A DNA stretch of 64,000 nt, taken from the NCBI GenBank assembly GCA_964579825.1, contig CAZOHT010000008.1, positions 42,763 to 106,762 of the forward strand. Direction: 5' to 3'. Position 1 is the first letter of the stretch. Every line of letters starts with the position of its first letter. The notes under the pieces were generated by a model that did no database searches, was not told the origin of the DNA, and saw nothing but the letters and a program-made list of their open reading frames with translations. The position numbers and the translations under genes are program-made. This document shows positions 19,827 to 28,301 of the stretch, in pieces. The stretch comes from SPCO01 sp964579825. Its GTDB lineage: Bacteria > Chloroflexota > Limnocylindria > Limnocylindrales > CSP1-4.

Positions 19827-21389
19827 CTAGAAGTCGGGTCCGATGATGACCGGCTCGATGCCCAGGTCCTTGATGGTGATGTACTCCGGCTCCTGGTTGG
19901 CGAGGAACCACTCCACGTGGAGGATCGCCCGCTCGACCAGCCACGCGGCCATGACCGTGTCGTCATGCTCCCCCACCCCGGCGTAGCGGCCATTCAGGAA
20001 GCCGTAGGCACCGAGCTCCGCCTGGAACCGGCGGGCGAGACGGAGCGACGGCACATCGCCCGACGGGATGATCCACCGACCTCCGTGGAACGCCCGTGAC
20101 AGGCGAGGGATCCCATCCTGCAGGTCGGCCTTGTTGGACGAGAAGGTCTTGTGTCCCGAGATCACCTCGCGCGTTTGGGGCAGGCGCATCAGGGCATCGA
20201 TGAGCCACTGCTGCATCCCGTTGTCCTCGACCTTGGCGACCGACACCCGGTGCTGGACGACCAGGTCTCGGATCAGCTCGATCTGGGCATCGAACTCCAG
20301 GCCCTTCTCGCGGCGCATGTCGAGGACCCGACGTGTGCCGGTGTCGACGTCGTAGGCGACGACGATCATGGCCGTGAAGTCCGCCCCGGCGGCGGCCGAC
20401 CGCGCGGGGTCGATGCCGAGCACGACGACTTCGCGGTCGCCGGCGGGATGGCCGGTCCCGAGGATGAGATCCGCCCCGGCAACGAGCGCGCGCTGGGTCA
20501 GGTCGAACGGGAACAGGGACGAGGCGTCGTCACGCGGGTCATTCTGGTACTCGCGACTGAAACTGACGGGGTCGGCGTCGCGGATGGCGTGCAGGGTGTC
20601 GGGCGGGAACCGTTCCGGCCACAGCGACTCGTCGGTCTCCTCGTCGAGCGCGCGGAACGTTTCGAACCGAAAGCCGAGCGGCGTATGGAGCGGATCGGGC
20701 TGCTTGCCCGTCCCCCGGCCCAGATGAGCCAGGAGGTCGGTCTGGTGGATGGCCGTGCCGATGATAACGAGCCGAGCGGGCGCCATCGGCAGGATCGTGC
20801 CCATGAAGATGTCGAGCGTCTTCTGGCGCTGTAAGAGCGTCCCCGTGTTGGCATCGTTGAGGACGTCGTCGAGGAGGAGCACGTCGGGATGCATGCCGCG
20901 CAGGCTCGAGTGGAAGGACCGGGCCCCGACCGTGGCGCCATTGCGCAGGCGGACCCTGGTCGCCGACCAGCTGGCCCGCTGCCGAGTGCCGGCGCCCGCC
21001 TCGGGCAGCAGCGGCGCGAACAGCCGACTGTTCGCCTCCAGCAGGTCCCGCAACCGGACCATGTGTTCGGACACCTGTTCGAGCGTCGCACTGAACAGCA
21101 TGATCTCGAACGGTCCGGGCGCGCCGTCGATGAGACGCCCGCTGGCGTCACGTCCATGGCGCCAGCAGCACCAGGCGATGTAGGCGAGGAGGAGCGTCGT
21201 CTTGCCGTGCGAGCGCGGTGCCCGCAGGATCAGGCGCCGCTCCTCCGCGACGAGATCCGTCCAGAGCATGAGATGGGCCGGGGTCGCGAGGGGCTTTCCG
21301 AACGGGTCGACGAGCGCGGTGAAGAACAGCGGAAAGCTCTGCCACAAGGCCGCCGCGCTGAGGTCCTCGGGCGTCGGCTCCGCGCTCAT
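19827..21389 (-). CDS. phage terminase large subunit (ATPase-nuclease)
   Basis: 520 residues, full length for a TerL. The ATPase domain has a Walker A-type LRAPRSHGKTT (about 55-66), Walker B DVLLLDDVLND (about 170) and a motif III region VIIGTAIHQTDLL. The C-terminal RNase H-like nuclease shows VLGIDPARS with the first metal Asp, VAKVEDNG and GEHDDTVMAAW. It packages phage DNA into proheads using TerS for site choice. It overlaps the terS stop by 4 nt (ATGA). Portal and capsid genes that usually follow are absent: after the stop come 270 bases and then the convergent immunity gene. Confidence 0.9.
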   Translation of the reverse strand: MSAEPTPEDLSAAALWQSFPLFFTALVDPFGKPLATPAHLMLWTDLVAEERRLILRAPRSHGKTTLLLAYIAWCCWRHGRDASGRLIDGAPGPFEIMLFSATLEQVSEHMVRLRDLLEANSRLFAPLLPEAGAGTRQRASWSATRVRLRNGATVGARSFHSSLRGMHPDVLLLDDVLNDANTGTLLQRQKTLDIFMGTILPMAPARLVIIGTAIHQTDLLAHLGRGTGKQPDPLHTPLGFRFETFRALDEETDESLWPERFPPDTLHAIRDADPVSFSREYQNDPRDDASSLFPFDLTQRALVAGADLILGTGHPAGDREVVVLGIDPARSAAAGADFTAMIVVAYDVDTGTRRVLDMRREKGLEFDAQIELIRDLVVQHRVSVAKVEDNGMQQWLIDALMRLPQTREVISGHKTFSSNKADLQDGIPRLSRAFHGGRWIIPSGDVPSLRLARRFQAELGAYGFLNGRYAGVGEHDDTVMAAWLVERAILHVEWFLANQEPEYITIKDLGIEPVIIGPDF

Positions 21390-21880
21390 TCGCCGGCCTC
21401 GACGTGACGGACGGCGAAGCGGCTGACCCGCTCGACCGCCTCAGCCGACCCCGCATCCCCGATCCTGGCCGCCAACAGGCGCGGGATCATGGCCTCGATC
21501 AGGCCTGGCTCGATGACCACGACCGCATCCGCGTTCGGGGTGGCCCCTGCGTCAGCGTCCGGCCGTATCCCGAGGAGGGCGGCCCGGCGGCCCCAGCGCT
21601 CCCCGAACCGTCGGTCGAGCAGCGCCAGCGCGAGGCGCGGGTCGTTGAAGGCCGCCTGGGTCACGGTCCCCGCCAGGCGGAGCTCGAGCTCGGTCTCGAC
21701 CCGGCGGACATCGTCGAGGAATTCGACATGGACGGGTGTGGTGCCGGCCAGGATCCGGTACAACGTGGCGGGCGACCAGCCGGCGTAGCGGGCCGCGGTC
21801 TCGGGGAAGACGCCGGTCCCGAGCGCGGAGAGGAAGCGATCTCGTCGGTCGGCGGTGAACTTCGATGGCCGGCCCATCAC
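21386..21880 (-). CDS. phage terminase small subunit-like DNA-binding protein
   Basis: 164 residues. The N-terminus MGRPSKFTADRRDRFLSAL and AARYAGWSPATLYRIL is a TerS-type HTH, followed by a helical central region (FLDDVRRVETELELRLAGTV) expected to oligomerise. It recognises the packaging start of phage DNA and hands it to TerL. ATGA overlaps join it to the methylase gene upstream (21877-21880) and to terL downstream, so all three are one operon. An Ala/Pro-rich insertion near residues 110-125 is unusual. Confidence 0.8.
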   Translation of the reverse strand: MMGRPSKFTADRRDRFLSALGTGVFPETAARYAGWSPATLYRILAGTTPVHVEFLDDVRRVETELELRLAGTVTQAAFNDPRLALALLDRRFGERWGRRAALLGIRPDADAGATPNADAVVVIEPGLIEAMIPRLLAARIGDAGSAEAVERVSRFAVRHVEAGE

Positions 21881-23181
21881 GAGGCCTCGTCGATGAGTTC
21901 GGCGCGCTCGCCGGTGACGGCCTGCCAGCGCTCGATCGCGACCTGGACGAAGGCCGGGTCGATGTCCATCCCGAGGCAGCGCCGGCGGCTGAGCTCGGCC
22001 GCGATCAGGGTCGTGCCGCTGCCCAGGAACGGGTCATAGCAGATACCACCGACGACGAGGTGATTGCGGATCGGCCGTTCGAACAGGACGAGCGGCTTCT
22101 GCGACGGATGGTCGACCTTGGGATCGGCGTCGACGCCGCCGACCTTGGGCGACGGCGCCTCCCAGACGGTGCCCTGGTCGCGGCCGCCCAGGAAGCGGAG
22201 GCGCGAGCCCTGGCGCCGCACGACGAGGCAGCTCTCGTGCTGCCAGTGATACCAGCGCGGACCGACGACCCAGCGAGACTTCTTCCAGCAGATCTCGGAC
22301 ACGATCTCGAAGCCGATCCGCTCGAGACCCGCCGAGACCGGACCGGCGAAGATGGCCGGCCGCCAGACGTAGCCGACGTCGAGGCTCGGCACGAGCTCGA
22401 ATGCCGCCGACCACTCGGCCCGGGCGTCGCCCGCGATCCCGACGCGCCGATGGCCGGTTCCCCGGCGGGCGTTCGGTCGGGTACCGCCGTCGCGGGCGTG
22501 GCGCTGCGCCAGGTCGAGCCGGACGCCGTACGGCGGATCCGTCGCGAGCAGGGCCGGTCGCTCGCCGGCGAGGAGCCGGGCGACCGCGGCCGGGTCGAGG
22601 GCGTCGCCGCACAGGATCCGGTTCGCCCCGAGCCGCCACAACTGCCCGGGCCGGACATAGATGGCCGACGGGTCGGGCATGGCCGGAACCGCATCGGGAT
22701 CGGCCCTGGGGCGATTGATCCGCGGGAGCGATTCGGCTAGGGTGTCCAGCATGACCTGCAGGTCATCGGCCAGCGGGGCGAGGCTCGCGATGAGCGCCTC
22801 GAGGGCCGCCGGGTCGGCGACGGCCATACCGCCGATGGTGTCGAACGTCGCGAGGACCTGGCGCTCCTCGTCGGGATCGAGCTCGACGAACGTGACCGGG
22901 ACCGTCGGCTCCCCTCGTGCGACCGCCTCCTCGACGCGGGCGTGGCCATCAAGGATCCGGCCGGTCCGCCGATTCACGATCGCGCCCTGGACCCAGCCGA
23001 CGTCGCTCAGGGCCGCCCGCAGCGCCCGGCGCTGGTGGGCGGGATGGCGTCGCCAGTTCTCTGGATGGGCCAGGAGGGTGTCGGGCGCGACCTCCGCGTG
23101 ACCCACGACGCGGTTGCGCCAGGGGTCGGCCTGTGGACGGGTCAACGAGGATGCGCGCGAGCGGTCTGAAGTTCGGGCCAT
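21877..23181 (-). CDS. ParB-domain DNA methyltransferase fusion, phage type
   Basis: 434 residues. The N-terminal ParB/Srx-like domain (about 25-115: LLAHPENWRRHPAHQRRAL, GAIVNRRTGRILDGHARVEEA) is fused to an N4/N6 DNA methylase of the beta permutation. Motif IV is DPPY (LLATDPPYGVRLD, about 215) and the SAM-binding motif I (YDPFLGSGTTLIAAE) comes after it. Such fusions are common in phage genomes just before terminase genes and are thought to protect phage DNA or mark it for packaging. GGAGG lies 7 nt before the ATG. It is the first gene of the methylase-TerS-TerL operon. Confidence 0.88.
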   Translation of the reverse strand: MARTSDRSRASSLTRPQADPWRNRVVGHAEVAPDTLLAHPENWRRHPAHQRRALRAALSDVGWVQGAIVNRRTGRILDGHARVEEAVARGEPTVPVTFVELDPDEERQVLATFDTIGGMAVADPAALEALIASLAPLADDLQVMLDTLAESLPRINRPRADPDAVPAMPDPSAIYVRPGQLWRLGANRILCGDALDPAAVARLLAGERPALLATDPPYGVRLDLAQRHARDGGTRPNARRGTGHRRVGIAGDARAEWSAAFELVPSLDVGYVWRPAIFAGPVSAGLERIGFEIVSEICWKKSRWVVGPRWYHWQHESCLVVRRQGSRLRFLGGRDQGTVWEAPSPKVGGVDADPKVDHPSQKPLVLFERPIRNHLVVGGICYDPFLGSGTTLIAAELSRRRCLGMDIDPAFVQVAIERWQAVTGERAELIDEAS

Positions 23182-23324
23182 GAAATCGCCTCCGTGACAG
23201 GAGCTACTCGTAGCTCGCGTCGTGGAGGCGTCAGATCGCTGCGCCTGCTCCCGCGCGGGGTTCGTCCGGACTTATGTCGCTGCCGCCGAACTCCCGAAAG
23301 TCTAGTACGCCTTGGCCGGCTCGG

Positions 23325-23747
23325 CTAGCGCGTGGCTCCGCCCGGATCGTCGTTCGAGCGCCGGCGCGCCGCCAGGAACGCGGCCAGGTCCGCGACCGTC
23401 CGCCGGTCGGCGGGTGTCAGCGCATCAGCGGCGAAGCCGGGCAGGGCTCCAGGACCCAGCTCGCCCAGTTCGCTCCGAAGGCGCTCGATCGGCACCGCCC
23501 ACAAGGTCTCGAGCAACTCGACCAGTGGGAGCCCGGTGGCATCCGAGAGCGCGATGAGATCGTCGGGCGTCGGGCGGGCCCGCGAGGGTCGGGTCGGATC
23601 GAGCAGCGCCGCGACGTAGCCAGGATCGCGGCCCATCGCCAGACTCAGGCTGCGCATCGAACGCCCAGAGCGCGCCAGCACGTCGCGCAGGGCCTGCCGG
23701 AACGCGTCGTCCGAGAGCGGCTGGTGGGAACCCTCTGGTGGTTGCAT
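23325..23747 (-). CDS. XRE-like HTH protein, candidate element repressor
   Basis: 140 residues. An HTH lies in the N-terminal half (FRQALRDVLARSGRSMRSLS, then LAMGRDPGYVAALLD) and resembles XRE/Cro domains. The C-terminal half is helical and acidic (LIALSDATGLPLVELLETLW). It diverges from the recombinase gene with only 29 bp between the two start codons, and palindromes fill that gap, so it is the natural candidate for the repressor of the element. Function inferred from layout. Confidence 0.6.
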   Translation of the reverse strand: MQPPEGSHQPLSDDAFRQALRDVLARSGRSMRSLSLAMGRDPGYVAALLDPTRPSRARPTPDDLIALSDATGLPLVELLETLWAVPIERLRSELGELGPGALPGFAADALTPADRRTVADLAAFLAARRRSNDDPGGATR

Positions 23748-23748
23748 C

Positions 23749-23777
23749 TGACGTCAGTGTGACGTAAGATAACGTCA
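23749..23777. promoter_or_regulatory. double palindrome in the divergent HTH/recombinase control region
   Basis: Two palindromes fill the gap between the start codons: TGACGTCA at 23749-23756 and TGACGTAAGATAACGTCA (TGACGT, 6-nt spacer, ACGTCA) at 23760-23777, the last base being the A of the recombinase ATG. There is no room for a standard leader or ribosome site on either side, so one or both transcripts may be leaderless. The half-site TGACGT occurs four times, which suggests cooperative repressor binding. Confidence 0.65.
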
Positions 23778-24865
23778 TGTCAAGCGGGTTGGTCGCGGAG
23801 CGGATCGCGGACCCGCCGTCTGTCGCGACGCAGCCACCGGTCGGGCCAGTGGCCGGTCGGGAGCTTGCGCCACTGATCGCCGAGTACAGCGCCATTTATG
23901 GCCCGTCCTGGAAGCCAGCGACCGTCCGCAAGCACCGCGACGACTACCGACGGCTCCTGGACTGGCTGACCGAGACGGGCCGGCCGACGACGACCGCATC
24001 GCTCGACTTCCTGACCCTCGCCGCCTACGTCACCGAACTGCGCAGCTGGACGCCCAGTCGCGGCGTCGCGCGCGGAACTCGCCCCTGCCCGCCCGTGCGG
24101 TCGTCTACCGGCCAGGTTGCGACGCTCTCTGCGAACACGATCAACACGTACATGCGGCCGATCCGCTCGTTCGCGATCTGGTTAGTTGACGAAGGCATCC
24201 TGCCGATGAACCCGTTTCGGCGGTCGCGGCGACGCGCCGCCCTCAACCCGCTGCTGCCGGCCGAGGACACCCCGACCAAGGGCGCCAGCCTGACCGACCT
24301 CCGCACGCTCGAACTGGGTTGCGCTGGCGCAGAGCCGATCGACCTGCGTGACCGGGCCATCCTGGCCGTGCTCGTGACCACGGCCGCACGCAATAGCTCA
24401 GTGCGCCTGCTTCGACTCGACGATGTCGATCTGGACCGCGACCTGATCTGCTTCCATCGTGCCAAGGGCGACAAGACTCTGGAGATCACGCTGCATCCGA
24501 ACGCCCGTGCCGCCATCGCGGCCTACCTCGAAGTCGGCCGGCCGGCGCTCGTCGGGACCGGCGAGGACCACGGCTACCTGTTTGTGTCGCGCAACCGGCC
24601 GTCCGAGCCACTGACGATGCATGCCCTGTCGCTCATGCTCACTCGCCGCTACCGGGCTGGCGGTGGGTCCCTCCCTTACTTCGGCTCGCATCGGATCCGC
24701 CATGCGACGGCGACCATCCTGGTGAACAACGGCATGCCGCTCGAGGAAGTCTCCCGCTACCTTGGCCACAGCTCGACCGCGCCGACTCGTCGCTATGCGC
24801 AGCAGACGCCGGACTCGCTCGGGCGACGGGCTGCTGAGGCCTTGGCACGAGCGGGACTCACATGA
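23777..24865 (+). CDS. tyrosine recombinase / integrase
   Basis: 362 residues. The N-terminal SAM-like core-binding domain (about 30-165) carries ELAPLIAEYSAIYG and TINTYMRPIRSFAIWLVDEGIL. The catalytic domain (about 175-350) has the Arg in AARNSSVRLLRLDDVD, Lys in RAKGDKTLEI, the H-x-x-R box SHRIRHATA, the second His in YLGHSSTA and the nucleophile Tyr in RRYAQQ. It catalyses site-specific integration and excision. It diverges from a repressor-like gene and overlaps the next gene by 4 nt. It may have moved the phage module; no att repeat was found beside it. Confidence 0.9.
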   Translation: MSSGLVAERIADPPSVATQPPVGPVAGRELAPLIAEYSAIYGPSWKPATVRKHRDDYRRLLDWLTETGRPTTTASLDFLTLAAYVTELRSWTPSRGVARGTRPCPPVRSSTGQVATLSANTINTYMRPIRSFAIWLVDEGILPMNPFRRSRRRAALNPLLPAEDTPTKGASLTDLRTLELGCAGAEPIDLRDRAILAVLVTTAARNSSVRLLRLDDVDLDRDLICFHRAKGDKTLEITLHPNARAAIAAYLEVGRPALVGTGEDHGYLFVSRNRPSEPLTMHALSLMLTRRYRAGGGSLPYFGSHRIRHATATILVNNGMPLEEVSRYLGHSSTAPTRRYAQQTPDSLGRRAAEALARAGLT

Positions 24866-25179
24866 CCTCGACGAACCAGGCTAGGCCCCAGCGTCCGCGA
24901 CCGGACGCCCTGCTCCGACGCTACCTCCCGCCGCACTACGTCGGGCGACTGCCGATCGATGGCATGGCGTGGCGTGGGCGCGCCATCCTGCTGCTCTGGG
25001 GTCTCGGCTATCCGTTCGAGATGGCATGGTCGCTCGGACTAGCGGACGATGTCGACTATACCCGCGACATGGGCGCGGCCATCGGCCGACTCGACGATGC
25101 TCAACTCATCGACCTGCTCGATGCGACCGCCGAGAGGCGCGGCGACGCGAGCCACCTGCAGTGGGTGTCGTTCGGCTAG
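24862..25179 (+). CDS. hypothetical protein coupled to the recombinase
   Basis: 105 residues, starting in an ATGA overlap with the recombinase stop. No family was recognised. It has a basic N-terminus (RPQRPRPDALLRRYLPPHY), a central Trp/Leu-rich segment (AILLLWGLGYPFEMAWSLGL) and an acidic end. The coupling suggests a directionality factor or accessory protein, but it lacks a visible winged-helix signature. Confidence 0.55.
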   Translation: MTSTNQARPQRPRPDALLRRYLPPHYVGRLPIDGMAWRGRAILLLWGLGYPFEMAWSLGLADDVDYTRDMGAAIGRLDDAQLIDLLDATAERRGDASHLQWVSFG

Positions 25180-25550
25180 GCACGTGACCCCGCGTTGCCG
25201 CCCCTCGCCCGTCGTCGGCTGAGCCGGTCCTTGACGCCTCGCCGCCGAACGACCGCCGGGGGACCGCCTCACGGGCGGCAATGCTGAAAGTTCAGTCGGT
25301 CCCGCTCGCGAGGTAGGCCGTGAAGACGCGGCGCGCACGTTCAAGGTGATCCATCATCGCGAGCTCATCTGGGGACCGCTGGGTACCACCGCTCTACAAG
25401 AGCCCGACTGGGACGCCGTCGTCCTCGCATACATGGAAGCGACCGAGGAGATGGCGACGTCCGAGTAGATCGCCTTACAACAGTTGGCCTTGGAGCCAAG
25501 GCGCCTCGTTGGCGAGCCCACCCTGTTCAAGATCAGCTGACGGCGACGGG
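25180..25550. other. intergenic region with a possible short gene remnant
   Basis: About 370 bases between the recombinase module and the second TIR gene. One plus-strand frame ending at TAG 25466-25468 reads a protein-like stretch (FKVIHHRELIWGPLGTTA, then DWDAVVLAYMEATEE) without a convincing start, probably a gene fragment. No att-like repeat was seen. Confidence 0.4.
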
Positions 25551-26258
25551 CTAGACGCGGCCAAGGTCGATGGCGATGCCCTGCTTGTGCATCTCCTTGG
25601 CCAATTGCAGCTTCACCTCATCAACGTCGTCCGTGAAGGCGTAGTAGATCAGGCCCTGGAGATCGGAGGGCCGTTCCATCTTCGCCTGGTCCTTGAGGAG
25701 GATCGCGACTCGCGCACGACCGAGTTTCGCCAATAGCAGCCCAAGTTCCAGGACCACGTTCTGTCGCGCTCGCGACTTCCGCTCGTCGTCCCTTCCGACG
25801 GCATTCCCAACGTCGTCAGGGGTGGCCAGGACGACCCCGAATCGAACGTCATCCCTGGCGTACTTCTCCAACTTCTCGATGAGCGTCGTCCCCTCCGACG
25901 GCAGCTGCTCGAGGATCAGGGGCTCAAGGTTCCAGCGGCGCAGCATCGCCTCTAGTTGCGTGCGCGCTCCAATGTCGTGTCCGTACACGACGAAGACGTC
26001 CCGGTTGGTGGAGTCTGCGCCAGCAGGTTGCCCGCGCGCCGGTCGTGGTTTTCCACCGCCGTCTACTACGCCGAGAAGCTCGCGGACTCGCGCGGCGAGG
26101 TCGGGACTGCCTTGCACCTGAACTGTGCCGTTGTCATACGCATTGACGACTGCGCCCTTGATCCTTACTTGATCGCCGAGATCGTTGGCGAGTCGGGTGG
26201 GTCCGTTTGGCACGTATCCGGCGCCCGCGAGCTTTTCCTTTATCTCGTCAGCGTCCAA
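25551..26258 (-). CDS. TIR-domain effector, Cap12/Pycsar-type (copy 2)
   Basis: 235-residue near-duplicate of the protein at 6920-7627, in opposite orientation. The TIR half (from DVFVVYGHDIGARTQLEAML to the C-terminal GIAIDLGRV) is almost identical. Differences cluster in the linker after the N-terminal beta domain (PDLAARVRELLGVVDGGGK here) and at a few sites such as K for M in KDQAKMERP. The TTG start is fixed by AGGAGG 6 nt upstream and by conservation with copy 1; flanking DNA outside the coding region is not similar. It is a predicted NAD-consuming or nucleotide-binding defence effector. The gene upstream on the same strand is an unknown conserved protein at 26619. Confidence 0.88.
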   Translation of the reverse strand: MDADEIKEKLAGAGYVPNGPTRLANDLGDQVRIKGAVVNAYDNGTVQVQGSPDLAARVRELLGVVDGGGKPRPARGQPAGADSTNRDVFVVYGHDIGARTQLEAMLRRWNLEPLILEQLPSEGTTLIEKLEKYARDDVRFGVVLATPDDVGNAVGRDDERKSRARQNVVLELGLLLAKLGRARVAILLKDQAKMERPSDLQGLIYYAFTDDVDEVKLQLAKEMHKQGIAIDLGRV

Positions 26259-26618
26259 CCAATTCCTCCTAACCCCTCCAGTACGATTGATGACTCCAGC
26301 AAACACCCGGTGCTCCTGAGCGGATTTGGCTGGGGAGAACCGAGATCGAACCTAGGAGCGACTGAAATGAGGAGGTCGCATAAGTGGCGGGGCCGCCCTG
26401 CGTCGGTTTTCGTTCGTCTGTAGTGTGACCAGTTGGCCCCGCCAAACGCCCTCACCGGGATACAACGCCACGAATTCCAGTGGATCCGCGACAGGTCCGG
26501 TCGAAGGGACGTACCTGGCGTACCTAGTTTCACCTCGCCGGTGTGACCTTCCTGCCCACTACTCCTTCGGCCGTTCGGAGTTGAGGCTCTCGCGGACGAG
26601 CGGGATCGAAGCGAAATG
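26259..26618. other. intergenic region upstream of TIR copy 2
   Basis: About 360 bases without a supported gene. It contains a perfect 9-bp inverted repeat (GGCGGGGCC at 26386-26394 and GGCCCCGCC at 26435-26443) with a 40-nt loop, 130-185 bases before the TIR start. The role is unknown. Confidence 0.4.
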
Positions 26619-26963
26619 TCAGGTCCAAGGATGACTCCAGACGCGATTGCACTCGGCCTCCCAGAACCCGCGATCGGAGAGGTTGCTGGAGCCAGGTCGC
26701 AGCTCTCGTGCCACCTGGAAGAAGCCACGTGACGCGATGGGATCAGGCTGGTCAAGGACTACCAGGGCGGAGATGAGCGGGTTGGCGGCTTCGCTCTCGC
26801 GACGATTCAGCTCGTCGAGGACTTGACCGAAGTAGCCCCGACCGCCGTACCGGTTCATGATCGCTCCGTACGGAATCAACTCGCGACGCTGCGCCACTGC
26901 GACGAGCTCAACTCGAGCCTGCGGTACATAGAGGTCCAGCCTCTCGGCGCTCAGTTTCGGCAT
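26619..26963 (-). CDS. conserved hypothetical protein
   Basis: 114 residues from the ATG at 26963, which has GAGGAAGG 4 nt upstream. The pattern ELVAVAQRRELIPYGAIMNRYG, GYFGQVLDELNRRE, NPLISALVVL and SRGFFQVARELR resembles a small conserved bacterial/archaeal family often seen near defence and restriction genes. I know no function for it. It has no membrane span or signal peptide. It lies upstream of, and on the same strand as, TIR copy 2, about 360 bases away. Confidence 0.65.
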   Translation of the reverse strand: MPKLSAERLDLYVPQARVELVAVAQRRELIPYGAIMNRYGGRGYFGQVLDELNRRESEAANPLISALVVLDQPDPIASRGFFQVARELRPGSSNLSDRGFWEAECNRVWSHPWT

Positions 26964-27067
26964 CAATCCTTCCTCTGCTTGTGCCTAGGCAACCCAGGAA
27001 AGCCCTACCAGTCGCGGACCTCGGAAGGAACAGACCCAACATGGTGTCGAATGGCAGACGGCTGCGA

Positions 27068-27301
27068 TCAGCCCTTGGTCTTGCGCGGGTCATTGGCGGG
27101 TGCGATCGTGTCCTTTGCACGAATCTTCCCGTCGCGACCCTGCGTGATCCGCTCGCCGCCACCCGACTTCTTGAGGTCCTTGCCGGCCTGCTTCTCGGCG
27201 TTCGCCTGAGTCCGATGATTCGTGGTCTTGCCGTTTGGGTCGACGTTCTGCCAACCCTTGCCGGTCGACCTGGGACCGACAATCCGCTTGTTTCCCGCCA
27301 T
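27068..27301 (-). CDS. DUF2188-family small protein (copy A)
   Basis: 77 residues from the ATG at 27301 with AGGAG 9 nt upstream. The sequence shows the DUF2188 pattern: GPRSTGKGWQNVDPNGKTTN, AEKQAGKDLKKSGGGE and the glycine-acid motif GRDGKIRAKDTI. These basic stand-alone domains occur in many bacteria and phages; the function is unknown. A second family member lies 436 bases upstream at 27737. Confidence 0.75.
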   Translation of the reverse strand: MAGNKRIVGPRSTGKGWQNVDPNGKTTNHRTQANAEKQAGKDLKKSGGGERITQGRDGKIRAKDTIAPANDPRKTKG

Positions 27302-27429
27302 TCGTGAGGCTCCTCTCGTTACACGGACCGGTCGACGGCCCTCGCTGGCCTGAACCAATTGAGCGCGGTCGCGAATGCAATAAACGGCGAGCGCGCCAAG
27401 GCCAGGGCTGTATGGCCAGGAGTCCTTGG

Positions 27430-27729
27430 TCACCGTTTGCAGATATCCGTCGTTGTAATCGGGCGGCAATTCAGGCGGGTCGGCTCCACCCACGCCCTCG
27501 GCGATGCCTCGACCGCCGATCGCGTCATCTCGCGCCCGGTGACGACACGGTCAAAGGTCGCCCACAGCGCGTCCGCGGATCGCTCCGCTCGATAGAAGCC
27601 TTCCGCCGCGGAATAGACCCAGCCGCGCTGTGGAAACGAGAACCCCTTGCCAGTTCGAACGGAGAGATCTCGGACGGGGTTCCGGCTCAGGGCAACGATG
27701 TCCGCCGCACGGAATGGCCGGTCAAGCAC
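27430..27729 (-). CDS. possible small protein between two DUF2188 genes
   Basis: 99 residues from a GTG 7 nt after the stop of the upstream DUF2188 gene. The composition is protein-like (GFSFPQRGWVYSAAEGFYRA, then ALWATFDRVVTG) but no family was recognised and the ribosome site is weak. It could be the middle gene of a three-gene run, or spurious. Confidence 0.35.
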   Translation of the reverse strand: MLDRPFRAADIVALSRNPVRDLSVRTGKGFSFPQRGWVYSAAEGFYRAERSADALWATFDRVVTGREMTRSAVEASPRAWVEPTRLNCRPITTTDICKR

Positions 27730-27736
27730 GACGCGG

Positions 27737-27991
27737 TCAGTGCTCCCGATCCTTCGGCGGGTTCGGGTCGTTCTTCGCGATCGTGTCCGAGCTACGGATC
27801 TTGCCGTCCACGCCGTGCGTGATCACCTCCGAGCCACCCGTCCGACGGGCAAGATCCTTGGCGGCTTGCTCGGCGGCAGCCTGCGTGGGCTGGATAGGAA
27901 TGCTCGAGCGCTTGCCGCCGGCCCGCGTCGCACCCCAGCCATCGGGGCCTTTCGTGACGTGGATCTGGTTCGGGTTGGCCTTCTTCGCCAC
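27737..27991 (-). CDS. DUF2188-family small protein (copy B)
   Basis: 84 residues from a GTG at 27991 with GAGG 9 nt upstream. Family pattern: QIHVTKGPDGWGATRAGGKR, AAEQAAKDLARRTGG and THGVDGKIRSSDTIAKNDP. It is clearly a paralogue of the 27068 gene but diverged, so this is an old duplication. The C-terminal PNPPKDREH is typical of the family. Function unknown. Confidence 0.78.
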   Translation of the reverse strand: MAKKANPNQIHVTKGPDGWGATRAGGKRSSIPIQPTQAAAEQAAKDLARRTGGSEVITHGVDGKIRSSDTIAKNDPNPPKDREH

Positions 27992-28301
27992 TGTTTGATA
28001 CCTCAGGGAGGCCCCTCGCAGGGCGACTTGGTGCGAGCGGTCTCGCGTCGTCGCATCAGCATCGGCCCCGACACACGTCCCGGCAACTGGGCGAATCCCT
28101 ATATGCCGCGGGCCCTACACGATGAGCGCGCGGCGCTCCTCGTCAGTTCGTCGTTCTGGGGCAGCGCGAAGGAGGCGTTGAGCGACGTGGCGACGGGCGC
28201 AGGGTTCCGCCCCATGTTCAATCTGCTGGCCGGTGAGACCGTCGCCGGAGCCCATAGGCCAGTCGTGCTACATGACATGTGCTGCGAAAGGGGGCCGAAC
28301 T

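Noticed and set aside
28012..28301. Possible gene upstream of the broken protease (NWANPYMPRALHDERAALLV)
   Set aside because: Protein-like stretch lacks a start with ribosome site and overlaps antisense frames; too weak to list.
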